The position numbers were made by a program, and so were the translations under genes. Shown here piece by piece: positions 48,887 through 58,068 of a stretch of DNA of 64,000 bases (its first letter is position 1; each line of letters begins with the position of its first letter). The stretch comes from Mycolicibacterium sp. CBMA 226 (GTDB taxonomy: Bacteria; Actinomycetota; Actinomycetes; Mycobacteriales; Mycobacteriaceae). Below the pieces are notes generated by a model. The model ran no database searches, was not told where the DNA came from, and was given only the letters and a program-made list of their open reading frames with translations. The stretch covers positions 1-64,000 of the forward strand of contig NZ_VTGY01000014.1 of assembly GCF_009729075.1 (NCBI RefSeq), given 5' to 3'.

Positions 48887-49749
48887 TGCGCCGGCTCGGG
48901 TTCCTCTTCCGGCCGCAGTGGCTGGCCCTGTTCGTCGTGGTGATCGCGTTCGCCTATCTGTGCTTCACGGTCCTCGCGCCGTGGCAGCTGGGCAAGAACA
49001 CCCGCACCTCGCGCGAGAACAACCAGATCGCGTCGTCGCTGAACACCGAACCCGCACCACTGACTTCGGTTCTGCCGCACCAGGATTCGTCGGCTCCGGA
49101 CGCCCAGTGGCGACGGCTGACGGCAACCGGGCACTACCGCCCCGAGGCGCAGGTGCTGGTCCGGCTACGGACCGACGACGGCGACCCGTCCTACGAAGTG
49201 CTCACGCCGTTCGCGGTCGATGGCGGCCCCACGGTGCTGGTCAACCGCGGCTACGTGAAGCAGGGCGACGGTCCGGCCGTGCCACCGTTCGCTGCGCCGC
49301 CGCCAGGGACGGTGACGATCACCGGACGACTCCGGGACGCCGAACCCGTCATGTCGGGCAAGGAACCGTTCAAGCAGGACGGCATTCAGCAGGTGTACTC
49401 GATCAGCCCGACACAGATCTCTCAGATCACCGGAGTGCCGCTGACCGCGGAGTACCTGCAGCTCGTCGACGGCCAGCCGGGCGGTCTCGGGGTCATCGCG
49501 CTCCCCCACCTCGATGCCGGCCCGTTCCTGTCGTACGGCATCCAGTGGATCGCGTTCGGCATCGTCGCGCCCATCGGGTTGGGCTACTTCGTGATGGCCG
49601 AAATCCGGCAACGCCGGCTGGAGAAGGCCCAATCGGGCTCGAGCACCGAGGCTTCCGGTGGCCCCGACCCGGACGAACCGCCCGCCCCGCTCACCGCCGA
49701 GCAGAAGACCGAGCAGAAGCTCGCCGACCGCTACGGCCGGCGCCGCTGA
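48886..49749 (+). CDS. SURF1 family cytochrome oxidase assembly protein
   Basis: The 287-residue protein has an N-terminal helix (WLALFVVVIAFAYLCFTVLA), the extracytoplasmic SURF1 domain with LVNRGYVKQGDGP and a C-terminal helix (IQWIAFGIVAPIGLGYFVMA), then a charged tail. SURF1 proteins help assemble haem-copper oxidases. It shares one base with the ptpA stop. Its 3' end overlaps the converging cobD gene by 59 bp. It corresponds to Rv2235. Confidence 0.93.
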   Translation: MRRLGFLFRPQWLALFVVVIAFAYLCFTVLAPWQLGKNTRTSRENNQIASSLNTEPAPLTSVLPHQDSSAPDAQWRRLTATGHYRPEAQVLVRLRTDDGDPSYEVLTPFAVDGGPTVLVNRGYVKQGDGPAVPPFAAPPPGTVTITGRLRDAEPVMSGKEPFKQDGIQQVYSISPTQISQITGVPLTAEYLQLVDGQPGGLGVIALPHLDAGPFLSYGIQWIAFGIVAPIGLGYFVMAEIRQRRLEKAQSGSSTEASGGPDPDEPPAPLTAEQKTEQKLADRYGRRR

Positions 49750-50668
49750 TCCCGACCGCGAGCCCCGCTGCCGCCACGGTCGCCAGGGCCTGAACCCGAC
49801 GGGTCAAGCGGACCGCCCGACGCAGATCGGCGGGCACCGGAGCGGGCCCCACGCCCAGCGTCGGCCGCATCTCCAGCCGATGCGCGTACTGCGTCGGCCC
49901 CCCGAGCCGCACACCCAGGGCCCCGGCGAATGACGCTTCCGCCACACCCGCATTGGGGCTCGGGTGCTTGCGTGCGTCGGAACGCCATGCGCGCCACGCC
50001 GCGCCGGGCCGACCGGACGCCGCCATCACACACAACCCCGTCACGCGCGCCGGCACGTAGTTGAGGACGTCGTCGAATCTTGCTGCCGCCCAACCGAACC
50101 GGGTGTAGCGCGGGTTGAGGTGACCGATCATGGCATCGAGGGTGTTGGCGCCGCGGTAGACCAGCAGGCCCGGCACTCCCGCAACGGCGCCCCACAGGAT
50201 CGGCGCCACCTGCGCGTCAGAGGTGTTCTCCGCGACCGATTCCAACGCGGCCCGGGCCAGCCCGTCCGCGTCGAGCGCCGACGGATCCCGTCCGCACAGT
50301 GACGGCAGTAGTTCACGGGCCGCGGCCACATCGTCGCGGCCCAGCCGTGCCGCCATGTCGGCACCAGTACGCGCCAGCGACGTCCCACCCAGCACCGTGT
50401 AGGTGGCCGCGGCGGTCACCACCGTTCGAGCGACCGGGCCGCGCGCCACACGTTCCAACCCGAAACCCAGTGCTCCCAGCCCGATCAGCAGTGCGGCCGT
50501 GTGGCCGGCCCCGGCCGGCCGATTGTCGCCGTAGGTGCGCCGTTCCAGGGCGGCCGCCGCCGTGCCGAACAACGCGACCGGATGGCCGCGCTGCGGGTCG
50601 GCCCAGCACACGTCGGCCAGGTAGCCGAGCACCAGACCGGCCGCCCTCGGGACGCTTCTGTCAAACAC
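49691..50668 (-). CDS. cobD: Adenosylcobinamide-phosphate synthase CobD (CbiB)
   Basis: The 325-residue membrane protein has the CbiB signatures [29 protein letters not shown] and [20 protein letters not shown], with several helices. It joins an aminopropanol moiety to adenosylcobyric acid in cobalamin synthesis. It starts GTG at 50668. The C-terminal tail of about 20 Arg/Ser-rich residues lies in the overlap with the SURF1 gene, so the tail may be poorly conserved. Confidence 0.93.
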   Translation of the reverse strand: MFDRSVPRAAGLVLGYLADVCWADPQRGHPVALFGTAAAALERRTYGDNRPAGAGHTAALLIGLGALGFGLERVARGPVARTVVTAAATYTVLGGTSLARTGADMAARLGRDDVAAARELLPSLCGRDPSALDADGLARAALESVAENTSDAQVAPILWGAVAGVPGLLVYRGANTLDAMIGHLNPRYTRFGWAAARFDDVLNYVPARVTGLCVMAASGRPGAAWRAWRSDARKHPSPNAGVAEASFAGALGVRLGGPTQYAHRLEMRPTLGVGPAPVPADLRRAVRLTRRVQALATVAAAGLAVGISGAGRSGRRASARSSARR

Positions 50669-50705
50669 GCCGGGCAGCGTCTCACAGGGTGTTTACTCTC
50701 CCATC

Positions 50706-51533
50706 ATGCGGCTCGGTCCACCTCGGCATCCCAGGCGGGTTGTCGACCTCATCAACCCCGCGGCGGCGCTGGCGCCCGCGGCCAACGTGATCATGCAGTT
50801 GGCCCTGCCCGGGGTGGGCTACGGCGTGCTGGAAAGTCCCGTCGACAGCGGCAACGTCTACAAGCACCCGTTCAAACGCGCCCGCACCACCGGCACCTAT
50901 CTGGCCGCCGCGGTGTACGGCACCGACGAAGACCGCGCGCTGATCCGGCGTGAGGTCGACCGGGTGCACGCCTTGGTGCGTTCCACTGCGACCAGCCCGG
51001 TGCGTTACCACGCATTCGACCCGAAGCTGCAGCTGTGGGTGGCGTCGTGCCTCTACCGCTACTACGTCGACCAGCACGAGTTCCTCTACGGTCCGCTCAG
51101 TCCCGAGGCCGCCGACGCCGTCTACCAGGACGCCCGCACCCTCGGCACGACGTTGCAGGTGCGCGAGGGGATGTGGCCGCCCGACCGCGTCGCCTTCGAC
51201 GAGTACTGGAAACGGACGCTCGACGAACTCCGGATCGATGAACCCGTGCGCAAACACCTGCACGGCGTGGCGTCGCTGGCGTTCCTGCCCACCCCGCTGC
51301 GGCAAATCGGCGGTCCGGTCAACCTGTTCGCGACGACGGGCTTCCTGCCCACCGAGTTCCGCACCCACATGAAATTGGCGTGGACACCGAGCCAGCAGCG
51401 CTGGTTCGACCGGCTGCTGACGGCGCTGCGCCTGGCCGACCGGATGATTCCGCGCGATGTGTGGCTGTTCGGCTACCAGCTGTACCTGTGGGATATGCGG
51501 GCCCGCGCCCGGCGCGGAAAATCGGTGGTATGA
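50706..51533 (+). CDS. Oxygenase MpaB family protein (DUF2236)
   Basis: The 275-residue helical protein has [20 protein letters not shown], then [20 protein letters not shown] with conserved His/Asp, and a later [22 protein letters not shown] segment. DUF2236 proteins relate to the haem-containing oxygenase MpaB and to latex-clearing proteins; a haem-binding histidine is expected but not proven here. It is divergent from cobD over 37 bp and matches Rv2237. Confidence 0.88.
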   Translation: MRLGPPRHPRRVVDLINPAAALAPAANVIMQLALPGVGYGVLESPVDSGNVYKHPFKRARTTGTYLAAAVYGTDEDRALIRREVDRVHALVRSTATSPVRYHAFDPKLQLWVASCLYRYYVDQHEFLYGPLSPEAADAVYQDARTLGTTLQVREGMWPPDRVAFDEYWKRTLDELRIDEPVRKHLHGVASLAFLPTPLRQIGGPVNLFATTGFLPTEFRTHMKLAWTPSQQRWFDRLLTALRLADRMIPRDVWLFGYQLYLWDMRARARRGKSVV

Positions 51534-51561
51534 AACAACATTCACGATCAGGAGGCATCAC

Positions 51562-51957
51562 ATGGCGTTCGCAGCCCTGAACCATGTCGCGGTCACAGTC
51601 AGCGACATGGCCGTCAGCGGTCCCTGGTATAGCGCCCTGATCGGCGCCGACCCGGTGCTCGACGAACACACCGACGCCGGCTACCGACATCTGGTGTGGG
51701 CGCTACCCGGCGGCACCTTGTTCGGTATCCACGAGCACGACCGCACCATCGAGCCCGGCCAGTTCAGCGAGTTCCGGGCCGGCCTCGATCACGTCGGCTT
51801 CGGCTGCGCCTCCCGGGCCGAGCTCGTCGACTGGGCCGCCAAACTCGAGGGGCTGGGCATCACCCACGGCGGCGTCGTCGACGCGCCGTACGGGTCGGGC
51901 CTCAGCTTCCGGGATCCCGACGGCATCGCGCTGGAGTTCTTCGCACCGCCGGAGTGA
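51562..51957 (+). CDS. VOC-family (glyoxalase/dioxygenase-like) protein
   Basis: The 131-residue single VOC protein has LNHVAVTVSDMAVSGPWY at the first beta-alpha-beta unit and FRDPDGIALEFFAPPE with the second metal-site glutamate. An AGGAGG ribosome site lies 7 bases before the ATG at 51562, which decides the start. The substrate is unknown. It may be co-transcribed with the MpaB-like gene. Confidence 0.92.
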   Translation: MAFAALNHVAVTVSDMAVSGPWYSALIGADPVLDEHTDAGYRHLVWALPGGTLFGIHEHDRTIEPGQFSEFRAGLDHVGFGCASRAELVDWAAKLEGLGITHGGVVDAPYGSGLSFRDPDGIALEFFAPPE

Positions 51958-51958
51958 G

Positions 51959-52672
51959 TCAGCGGTGCTGCTGCTCGCCGCCCCCGCCGCCGCACGCGCC
52001 GTTCACGGCCGGCCGCACCATCGCGAACGTGGCCTGCAGCGCGCCGTTGCCGTCCTTCGTGCCGCGCGCGCCCAGACACATCCCGGCGGCGATCGCCTTC
52101 GCGTCCGCACTGGCGCTCTTGGTGTAGCGGGTATCGGGCGTCACCGTCACGGTGATCTGCGCGTTGTCGGCGTCGGTGACCATGATGGTGCTGCCGTTCA
52201 CCGAGGCGACCGTGCCGTTGATGCCATGCTCGCGCTTGCCGCCCTTCTGGCCGCACTGCGCGTTGCCCGGCCGGCCGACGAGGACATTGGCGGCGGTCAT
52301 CGCCGAACCGTTGTCGTTGCCCTTGACCGGACGTACCGCGACGCACTCCCCGGCCGTGACGTCAGTCAGCTGGCCGGGGCCGAGCTGGGTGATTCGGGTC
52401 GAGGACGTGATGTCCACCGTCGCGGGCCCGTCCTTCCCCGCCACCGACACGGTGCCGCCCGACACCGAATTGACCAGCCCGGACACGCGGTCCTTGCCGC
52501 CGGGGCCGCCGGGAGCTCCAGGAGCCGGGCCGGCGGACGACGGCGACGAACTGGCGGCGGCCGTGGAGCCGGCCGACGGCGTGCTCGATGAGCCGCAGGC
52601 CGCCAGCGAGAGCGCAGCGAAGCCGGCGAGGGTGACGACGCCGCAGCGCCGGGTACGGGATGTAATGGACAT
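51959..52672 (-). CDS. DUF5666-type lipoprotein
   Basis: The 237-residue protein has a signal peptide with lipobox LAAC (Cys near residue 26), a Ser/Ala/Pro/Gly-rich linker (27-60) and two beta-rich repeats each containing a VSG/VNG-type DUF5666 unit (LVNSVSGGTVSVAG and TVASVNGSTIMVTD). It ends in a Gly-rich segment with two cysteines. Function is unknown; it is probably on the outer face of the membrane. It ends one base after the VOC gene's stop. Confidence 0.85.
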   Translation of the reverse strand: MSITSRTRRCGVVTLAGFAALSLAACGSSSTPSAGSTAAASSSPSSAGPAPGAPGGPGGKDRVSGLVNSVSGGTVSVAGKDGPATVDITSSTRITQLGPGQLTDVTAGECVAVRPVKGNDNGSAMTAANVLVGRPGNAQCGQKGGKREHGINGTVASVNGSTIMVTDADNAQITVTVTPDTRYTKSASADAKAIAAGMCLGARGTKDGNGALQATFAMVRPAVNGACGGGGGEQQHR

Positions 52673-52741
52673 GAGCCCACAGTGGACGGCCCAGCAATGA
52701 ATCAGCTCAGATCTTGATATGAAGACGCTGGGCGCGCCCGG

Positions 52742-53617
52742 TCACCTGAGGAATGCGTCCAACGCCGCGAAGGTGTCGTCGGGGCGCTCTTCCGCCAGGA
52801 AGTGCCCGGCGTCGATGCCCTGGCCGCGAACGTCACTGGCGTACTGCCGCCACACCTCGATCGGGCGGTAGAGCCGGCCGACGACGCCGCGCGTCCCCCA
52901 CAGGATCAGCAACGGACACTCGATCCTTCGCCCCTCGTCGGCGGTGTCGTGCACCAGATCGATGCTCGCCGCGGCACGGTAGTCCTCACACATGGCGTGG
53001 ATGGCGTCCGGGTTGGTGAAGCAGCGCTCGTACTCGGCCATTGCCGCGGGGTCGTAGCAGTCCGTGCCGCCGAAGGCCCCGAGAAACGCCTTGAGCAACA
53101 GCGCGGCGTTCGACTCGATCATGAGTTCGGGCAGCGGCGCGGGCTGGATGAAGAAGAACCAGTGGAAGTAGGCGGTGGCCAGAGCCCGGTCCGCGTGGTC
53201 GTAGACGTACTTCGTGGGCACGATGTCGAGCAGCGCGGCCCGGGTGACAGCCTCGGGGTGATCGAGCAACATCCGGTGCGTCACGCGCGCCCCACGATCG
53301 TGGGCGACCACGCTGAAGACGTTGTGGCCCAACTGATTCATGACCCCAACCTGATCGGCCGCCATCGTCCGGAAGCTGTAGTCGCCATGGTCGCCGCCGC
53401 CGGGTGGCTTCGAGCTGTCTCCGTACCCGCGCAGATCGGTTGCGACCACGGTGAACCGCTCGGCCAATCGCGGCGCGAGGTGGTGCCACATGACGTGGGA
53501 TTGCGGCGCGCCGTGGAGCAGCAGCAGCAGCGGCGGGCCCGAGCCGCCGACGACGGCCTGAATCTCGACGCCGTTGACGGCCAGCCGCTCGTCGGTGAAC
53601 CCCGGGAACAGGCCCAT
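52742..53617 (-). CDS. Alpha/beta hydrolase, haloacetate-dehalogenase/epoxide-hydrolase-like
   Basis: The 291-residue protein has HGAPQSHVMWHHLAP (oxyanion loop), the nucleophile region VVAHDRGARVTHRM where Asp replaces the usual serine, and GHFLAEERPD with the catalytic histidine. The HDRGxR pattern is that of fluoroacetate dehalogenase-type enzymes. ATG at 53617 overlaps the aldolase-gene stop (ATGA); a longer 63-residue extension is rejected. The actual substrate may be an ester or epoxide. Confidence 0.9.
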   Translation of the reverse strand: MGLFPGFTDERLAVNGVEIQAVVGGSGPPLLLLLHGAPQSHVMWHHLAPRLAERFTVVATDLRGYGDSSKPPGGGDHGDYSFRTMAADQVGVMNQLGHNVFSVVAHDRGARVTHRMLLDHPEAVTRAALLDIVPTKYVYDHADRALATAYFHWFFFIQPAPLPELMIESNAALLLKAFLGAFGGTDCYDPAAMAEYERCFTNPDAIHAMCEDYRAAASIDLVHDTADEGRRIECPLLILWGTRGVVGRLYRPIEVWRQYASDVRGQGIDAGHFLAEERPDDTFAALDAFLR

Positions 53618-54441
53618 CAGTCGAAGACGTCCGGCTGGCTCGCGACGATCTGCTCCCACAGCGGCCGGAACTGGAACCAGGCGACCATGTCGCTGCCGAT
53701 CTGGCTGTGCACCAGTTTGGCGGTGTCGTGATCGATGACGGTCGGCGTACCGGCGGCCATCGCCAGCAGCTGCGCCTGACACGACCGCTCCATCGTGACG
53801 AACCACCAGGCGGCCGCCGATACCGACGTGCCGACCGTGATCAGGCCGTGGTTGCGCAGGATCGCCGCCTTGTTGTCGCCGATCGCGGCGGCGATGTTCT
53901 TGCCCTCTTCCTCTGCGAGAACCACGCCGCGGTAATCGAGATACAGACCGTGGTCCTCATAGAAGGGGCAGGCGTCCTGCGTGAGGGGCTCGAGCGCGAT
54001 GCCGAGCGCCGAGAACGCCTTGCCGTACAGCGAGTGCGTGTGGGCGGCGGCGACAGCGTCGGGCCTGGCGCTGTGGACCTGTGCGTGGATCGTGAACGCC
54101 GCCGCGTTGACTGGCCGGGTGCCGTGCACGACGCAGCCCTGGTGGTCGACGCAGATGAGGTCGCTCACTCGAATCTGGTTGAAGCTCATGCCAAATGGAT
54201 TGACCCAGAAGAGTTCCGGGTGTTCCGGGTCACGGGCCGTCATATGTCCGGCGACGCCCTCGGAGAACCCGAACTTGCCGAATACCCGGAACGCCACGGC
54301 CAGGTCGCGCTTGCGCTGCTCGCGTTCCTCCTCGACCGACAACCCCATGGGTGGCAGGGGTAGATCGCAGGGATCGGGCAAGGGGCCCAGCGCCCGTTCC
54401 ATCAGCTGCCGCATGTCGTCGCCGATCGTGCTCACGTCCAT
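53617..54441 (-). CDS. Class II aldolase/adducin family protein
   Basis: The 274-residue protein has the zinc-binding histidines in AAAHTHSLYGKAFSALG and ILRNHGLITVG, and GHMTARDPEHPELFWVNPFG at the N-terminal half, as in class II aldolases and adducin heads. It lacks an assigned substrate. The coupling with the downstream dehalogenase-like gene suggests that the two act on the same compound. A GGAAGGG ribosome site precedes the ATG at 54441. Confidence 0.9.
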   Translation of the reverse strand: MDVSTIGDDMRQLMERALGPLPDPCDLPLPPMGLSVEEEREQRKRDLAVAFRVFGKFGFSEGVAGHMTARDPEHPELFWVNPFGMSFNQIRVSDLICVDHQGCVVHGTRPVNAAAFTIHAQVHSARPDAVAAAHTHSLYGKAFSALGIALEPLTQDACPFYEDHGLYLDYRGVVLAEEEGKNIAAAIGDNKAAILRNHGLITVGTSVSAAAWWFVTMERSCQAQLLAMAAGTPTVIDHDTAKLVHSQIGSDMVAWFQFRPLWEQIVASQPDVFD

Positions 54442-54525
54442 AGCCAGGCCCTTCCGACGCCGATACCGAGCACAGCATCACACGTCAGGCCGTCCGAGGA
54501 AAGGCACGATTTGCCGGCGCTTTCA

Positions 54526-54749
54526 TCAGGACAACCTGATCCGGATGTTCTTGGTCTGCCGGAATTCGCGGAGGCCTTCGATTCCTCCCGACCGGCCGAT
54601 GCCACTGTGCTTGTAGCCGCCGTAGGGGCCCTGGGGCTGGATGTCGCTGCGGCTGTTCACCCAGATCGACCCGGCCTCGAGCTGCCGTGACACCGTATGG
54701 GCGCGTTGGAGATTCGCGGTGTGAACTCGTGTCAACCCCCTGCTCGCCG
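54526..54749 (-). pseudogene. Aldehyde dehydrogenase, C-terminal remnant
   Basis: Only about 70 codons remain. They encode the ALDH C-terminal signatures LQRAHTVSRQLEAGSIWVNS and PYGGYKHSGIGRSGG followed by GLREFRQTKNIRI. Going upstream (54736-54749) the residues GL just before still fit, and then the similarity ends, so most of the enzyme, including the catalytic Cys and Glu, is absent. It lies between the aldolase and SDR genes, suggesting that the catabolic cluster has lost its aldehyde-oxidising step here. Confidence 0.85.
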
Positions 54750-54787
54750 CAGTGGCGCCGGACGTGCGTGCCCCGGCGCGCGAGGGA

Positions 54788-55627
54788 TTACTTGAGCATG
54801 CTTCCGGCGTCGACGGTCATGGGAAGTCCTGTCACATAACGGGATTCGTCCGATGCCAGGAACAGCACGGCATTGCTGATGTCCACCGGCTCGACCCAGC
54901 CGACCGGCAGCACGTGCATCATCTGCGCGACGACCTTCATGTCGTCGGGACCCGGGTTCTCCAAATCGGGGCGGAACAGCTTCATCGTGCCCTCGTTCAT
55001 GAATAACGGTGTGTTCACGTTCGTCGGATGCACCGAGTTCACCCGGATCGAGTGATGGCCCAGCTCGACGGCAAAGGTCCGCATCAGACCGACCACGCCG
55101 TGCTTGGCGGCAATGTAGTGCCCGGTGTGCGGGTAGGCCTTCAGGCCGCCCACCGAGCTGGTCAGAATGATCGAGCCGCCCTGCCCCTGCGAGATGAGAT
55201 GCGGCACTGCGGCTTTGACCGACTTCCAGACACCTGACAGGTTGACGTCGATCATGTCGGTCCAGTCTTCTTCGCTGGTGTGGTCCAGCGTCTGGCCGCC
55301 GTTGCCGATGCCGGCGTTGGCGCAGATGATGTCCAGCCGGCCGAGTTGTTCCACCCCGCTGTCGACAGCGGCCTTCACTGCGGCGTAGTCGCGCACGTCC
55401 ACCTCGGCGGTGACGATGCGGCGGTTCAGCTGCTTGACCAGATCAGCCGTCTGGACCAGGTCGTCCCGCGTCGCCGGGGCGATCTGCGGGTTGCTGCTGA
55501 CCGGACCGCAGATGTCGACGGCGATGATGTCGGCGCCTTCCTCCGCCAGCCGCACCGCATGGCTGCGGCCCTGGCCGCGTGCCGCTCCGGTGATGAATGC
55601 GACCTTGCCTTCTACCCGTCCCGCCAT
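54788..55627 (-). CDS. Mycofactocin-type SDR family oxidoreductase
   Basis: The 279-residue protein has the N-terminal Rossmann motif GKVAFITGAARGQGRSHAVR and the following DIIAVDICGPV with an insertion typical of the mycofactocin-coupled SDR subgroup, then NAGIGNGGQT and the catalytic YIAAKHG (Tyr, Lys). Such enzymes hold their nicotinamide and pass electrons to mycofactocin. The ATG at 55627 is chosen; an upstream start lacks support. A TetR-type operator lies about 70 bases upstream. Confidence 0.92.
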   Translation of the reverse strand: MAGRVEGKVAFITGAARGQGRSHAVRLAEEGADIIAVDICGPVSSNPQIAPATRDDLVQTADLVKQLNRRIVTAEVDVRDYAAVKAAVDSGVEQLGRLDIICANAGIGNGGQTLDHTSEEDWTDMIDVNLSGVWKSVKAAVPHLISQGQGGSIILTSSVGGLKAYPHTGHYIAAKHGVVGLMRTFAVELGHHSIRVNSVHPTNVNTPLFMNEGTMKLFRPDLENPGPDDMKVVAQMMHVLPVGWVEPVDISNAVLFLASDESRYVTGLPMTVDAGSMLK

Positions 55628-55694
55628 GAGTCCACCTCGCTGGTTGGTTGTCGCCGCCGCAGAAAAGGCGGTCCGGCTCGTCGACTCAGAATTT

Positions 55695-55707
55695 TGTCGA
55701 TCGATCA
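55695..55707. promoter_or_regulatory. TetR operator copy upstream of the SDR gene
   Basis: The sequence TGTCGATCGATCA contains the palindromic core TCGATCGA and is flanked by TTT and GGA exactly as in the copy at 56476. The 13-base site is in the SDR promoter region. Binding by the adjacent TetR protein is inferred from the repeated motif. Confidence 0.75.
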
Positions 55708-55805
55708 GGAACCATGACATGGGCGCAGCACGCTGTCAATGACCAGATGCGGTCAAGATGGTGCAGCCGCCGAGCGGGCGGGGCGCCGAGCAGCTCGACG
55801 GACGG

Positions 55806-56405
55806 TCAGTCGCGCACGACTTCGGAGGGTTTCGACAGCAGGGCGATCTGCCGGTCGATGAACGCGCGGAGTTCCTCATGGCCCCGCGTCACCCCGACGG
55901 CGGCCTCGTTGCCGACACTGCGCGCGATCTGGGCGACGATCATGGACATCACCACCGGTGGGTACGCGTTCAAATCCACGCCGCCGGCCCGCAAGACCAG
56001 GGTCACCGCGGCGGTTTCGATGTCACGCACCCGCTCCGAGTACGCCTTCAGCTCGGCGCCAACGGCCTTGCGGTGGTTGGCCAATGCCATGAATTCGGTG
56101 CTCAGCACCGTTTGCCGGGGGTCACTGTTGATGCGCCACAACGCCCGCAGCGGGTCCTCGTCGAGCAGCACCTCCCGCAGCCGCTCCAGTGCCACTTCCC
56201 CGCCGGCCCGCAAAGCCTCGACGAACAGGTCGTCCATGGTCGGGAAGTAGTAATACACCAGCGCTTGCTTGACGCCGGCCTGGGCGGCGACCCGCCGCGA
56301 GGTGGCCGCGGCGTACCCCTCGTCATGCATGATCTGAACCGTCGCCTCGATCAGGCGCTGCCGGGCGCCGCCGTCGTCGGCCCTGGATTTCCGCCCCTGA
56401 GTCAT
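55806..56405 (-). CDS. TetR-family transcriptional regulator
   Basis: The 199-residue protein has an N-terminal helix-turn-helix (ATSRRVAAQAGVKQALVYYYF, about residues 34-53) and a variable ligand-binding C-terminal half. It sits between the SDR gene and the ferredoxin/P450 genes. The same TCGATCGA-centred site is present in both flanking promoters, so it probably represses both units and itself. Confidence 0.93.
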   Translation of the reverse strand: MTQGRKSRADDGGARQRLIEATVQIMHDEGYAAATSRRVAAQAGVKQALVYYYFPTMDDLFVEALRAGGEVALERLREVLLDEDPLRALWRINSDPRQTVLSTEFMALANHRKAVGAELKAYSERVRDIETAAVTLVLRAGGVDLNAYPPVVMSMIVAQIARSVGNEAAVGVTRGHEELRAFIDRQIALLSKPSEVVRD

Positions 56406-56475
56406 CGACGGGCCGGCCCTGAAATGCTTGACCGGCCCTCGCGGCGCATGATAGGCATACGGCAGTCTAACATTT

Positions 56476-56489
56476 TGATCGATCGATCA
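56476..56489. promoter_or_regulatory. Perfect palindromic TetR operator in the TetR/ferredoxin promoter
   Basis: TGATCGATCGATCA is a perfect 14-bp palindrome in the 96-bp gap between the divergent TetR and ferredoxin genes. It is 12 bases upstream of the ferredoxin ATG. Its core and flanks (TTT before, GGA after) are shared with 55695-55707. Confidence 0.8.
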
Positions 56490-56501
56490 GGAGTTGCTGC
56501 G

Positions 56502-56723
56502 ATGCAGCCCACATCCACGAATATCACGACCCGCCGGCTTCGGGTCGATCCCAAGCTGTGCGAAGCACACGCACTGTGCATCGAGCTGGCCCCGGAGGTG
56601 TTCGATCTCGGCGACGACATCGCCACCTGCGCCCTCGAGATCGACCAATCGCATTGGGACAGCGTCGAAGCGGCCATCTCGGCCTGCCCGCGTCAAGCCA
56701 TCAGCTGGATCGCCCCCAGCTAA
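56502..56723 (+). CDS. [3Fe-4S]-type ferredoxin
   Basis: The 73-residue protein has CEAHALC at 20-26 and a CP pair at 62-63, the CxxHxxC...CP pattern of mycobacterial P450-linked ferredoxins in which a histidine replaces one cysteine. It should carry electrons to the P450 encoded 19 bases downstream. The ATG at 56502 gives a short normal N-terminus; a longer frame is antisense to the TetR gene. Confidence 0.92.
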   Translation: MQPTSTNITTRRLRVDPKLCEAHALCIELAPEVFDLGDDIATCALEIDQSHWDSVEAAISACPRQAISWIAPS

Positions 56724-56742
56724 ATCAGGAAGGCAACCCACC

Positions 56743-58026
56743 ATGACCGACCTCGCCGACGTCGACTACTTCACGAACGCCGAGATCGCCCAGGATCCCT
56801 ACGCCTACTGGGACCAGCTGCGTCAGCAGGGCCCCGTTGTCCGCGAACCGCATTACGGCGTGGTGGCGGTGACCGGCTATCAGGAGGTCCAGGCGGCGTT
56901 CAAGGATGTCGATTCGTTCTCCGCGGTCAACGCCATCGGCGGGCCGTTCCCGCCGCTGCCGTTCACCCCGGACGGGGACGACATCAGCGAGTTGATCGAG
57001 GCGCACCGGCACGAGTTCCCGATCTTCGAGCACATGGTCGTGATGGACCCGCCCGAACACGAGAAGGCGCGATCGCTGCTGGGCCGGCTGCTGACGCCGC
57101 GCCGTCTGCAGGAGAACTCGGACTACATGTGGGGCCTCGCCGACCGGCAGTTCGACGAGTTCATCGCAAACGGCCGGTGCGAGTTCCTCGGCGAGTACGG
57201 CAAGCCGTTCGCGACGCTGGCGATCGCGGATCTGCTCGGCGTGCCCGAGGAGGACCGCCCCGAGATCCGGCGCAACCTCGGCGCCGGCAACGTGCCAGGA
57301 GCGGCAGTCGGTGCCCTGGACCACGAGCCGGTGGGCTCCAATCCCCTTCAGTACCTTGACGATCTGTTCAGTGGATACATCGCCGACCGGCGCGAGAACC
57401 CGCGTGAGGACGTGCTGACCGGGCTGGCCACCGCCACCTATCCCGACGGTTCCGTCCCGCCGCTTCTCGAGGTGGTGCGGCCGGCGACGTTCCTGTTCGC
57501 CGCCGGGCAGGAAACGGTGACCAAGCTGCTCAGTTCCGCGGTGCGGATACTCGGCGACCAGCCCGACCTGCAGCACCGGCTGCGTGAAAACCGTGACCTG
57601 ATAGCCCCTTTCATCGAGGAGGCCCTGCGCCTGGAGAGCCCCACCAAAGTGGACTTCCGGCTGTGCCGCAAGTCCACCACACTCGGCGACGTGCCGATCA
57701 AAGCCGGCACGGTGCTGATGCTGTGCCTCGGCGCCGCCAACCGCGATCCCCGCAAGTTCGAGAATCCCAACGAGTTCCGCCTCGATCGCAAGAACGTGCG
57801 CGAACACATCGCCTTCGGCCGTGGCATCCACACGTGTGCCGGCGCTCCCCTGGCCCGGGTCGAGGGCCGGGTCACCATCAACCGGCTGCTCGACCAGATG
57901 GGCGACATCCGGATCAGCGAGGCCAAACACGGCGCCCCGGGCCACCGCAACTACGGCTACGAGCCGACGTTCCTCCTGCGCGGCCTCACCGAGCTGCACA
58001 TCGAGTTCACCGCGGTGCGGCGGTGA
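56743..58026 (+). CDS. Cytochrome P450
   Basis: The 427-residue enzyme has the haem-binding loop FGRGIHTCAG with the Cys365 thiolate, the K-helix ExxR in EEALRLES, and the I-helix oxygen-binding segment FAAGQETVTKLL. It lies in the TetR regulon with its own ferredoxin. The CYP family and substrate cannot be assigned from sequence by eye. The neighbouring SDR could oxidise an alcohol that the P450 produces. Confidence 0.95.
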   Translation: MTDLADVDYFTNAEIAQDPYAYWDQLRQQGPVVREPHYGVVAVTGYQEVQAAFKDVDSFSAVNAIGGPFPPLPFTPDGDDISELIEAHRHEFPIFEHMVVMDPPEHEKARSLLGRLLTPRRLQENSDYMWGLADRQFDEFIANGRCEFLGEYGKPFATLAIADLLGVPEEDRPEIRRNLGAGNVPGAAVGALDHEPVGSNPLQYLDDLFSGYIADRRENPREDVLTGLATATYPDGSVPPLLEVVRPATFLFAAGQETVTKLLSSAVRILGDQPDLQHRLRENRDLIAPFIEEALRLESPTKVDFRLCRKSTTLGDVPIKAGTVLMLCLGAANRDPRKFENPNEFRLDRKNVREHIAFGRGIHTCAGAPLARVEGRVTINRLLDQMGDIRISEAKHGAPGHRNYGYEPTFLLRGLTELHIEFTAVRR

Positions 58027-58068
58027 CGGTAGGAGCGGGGCCTGCCGGTCCCCGAGGCCGAACCGCTG

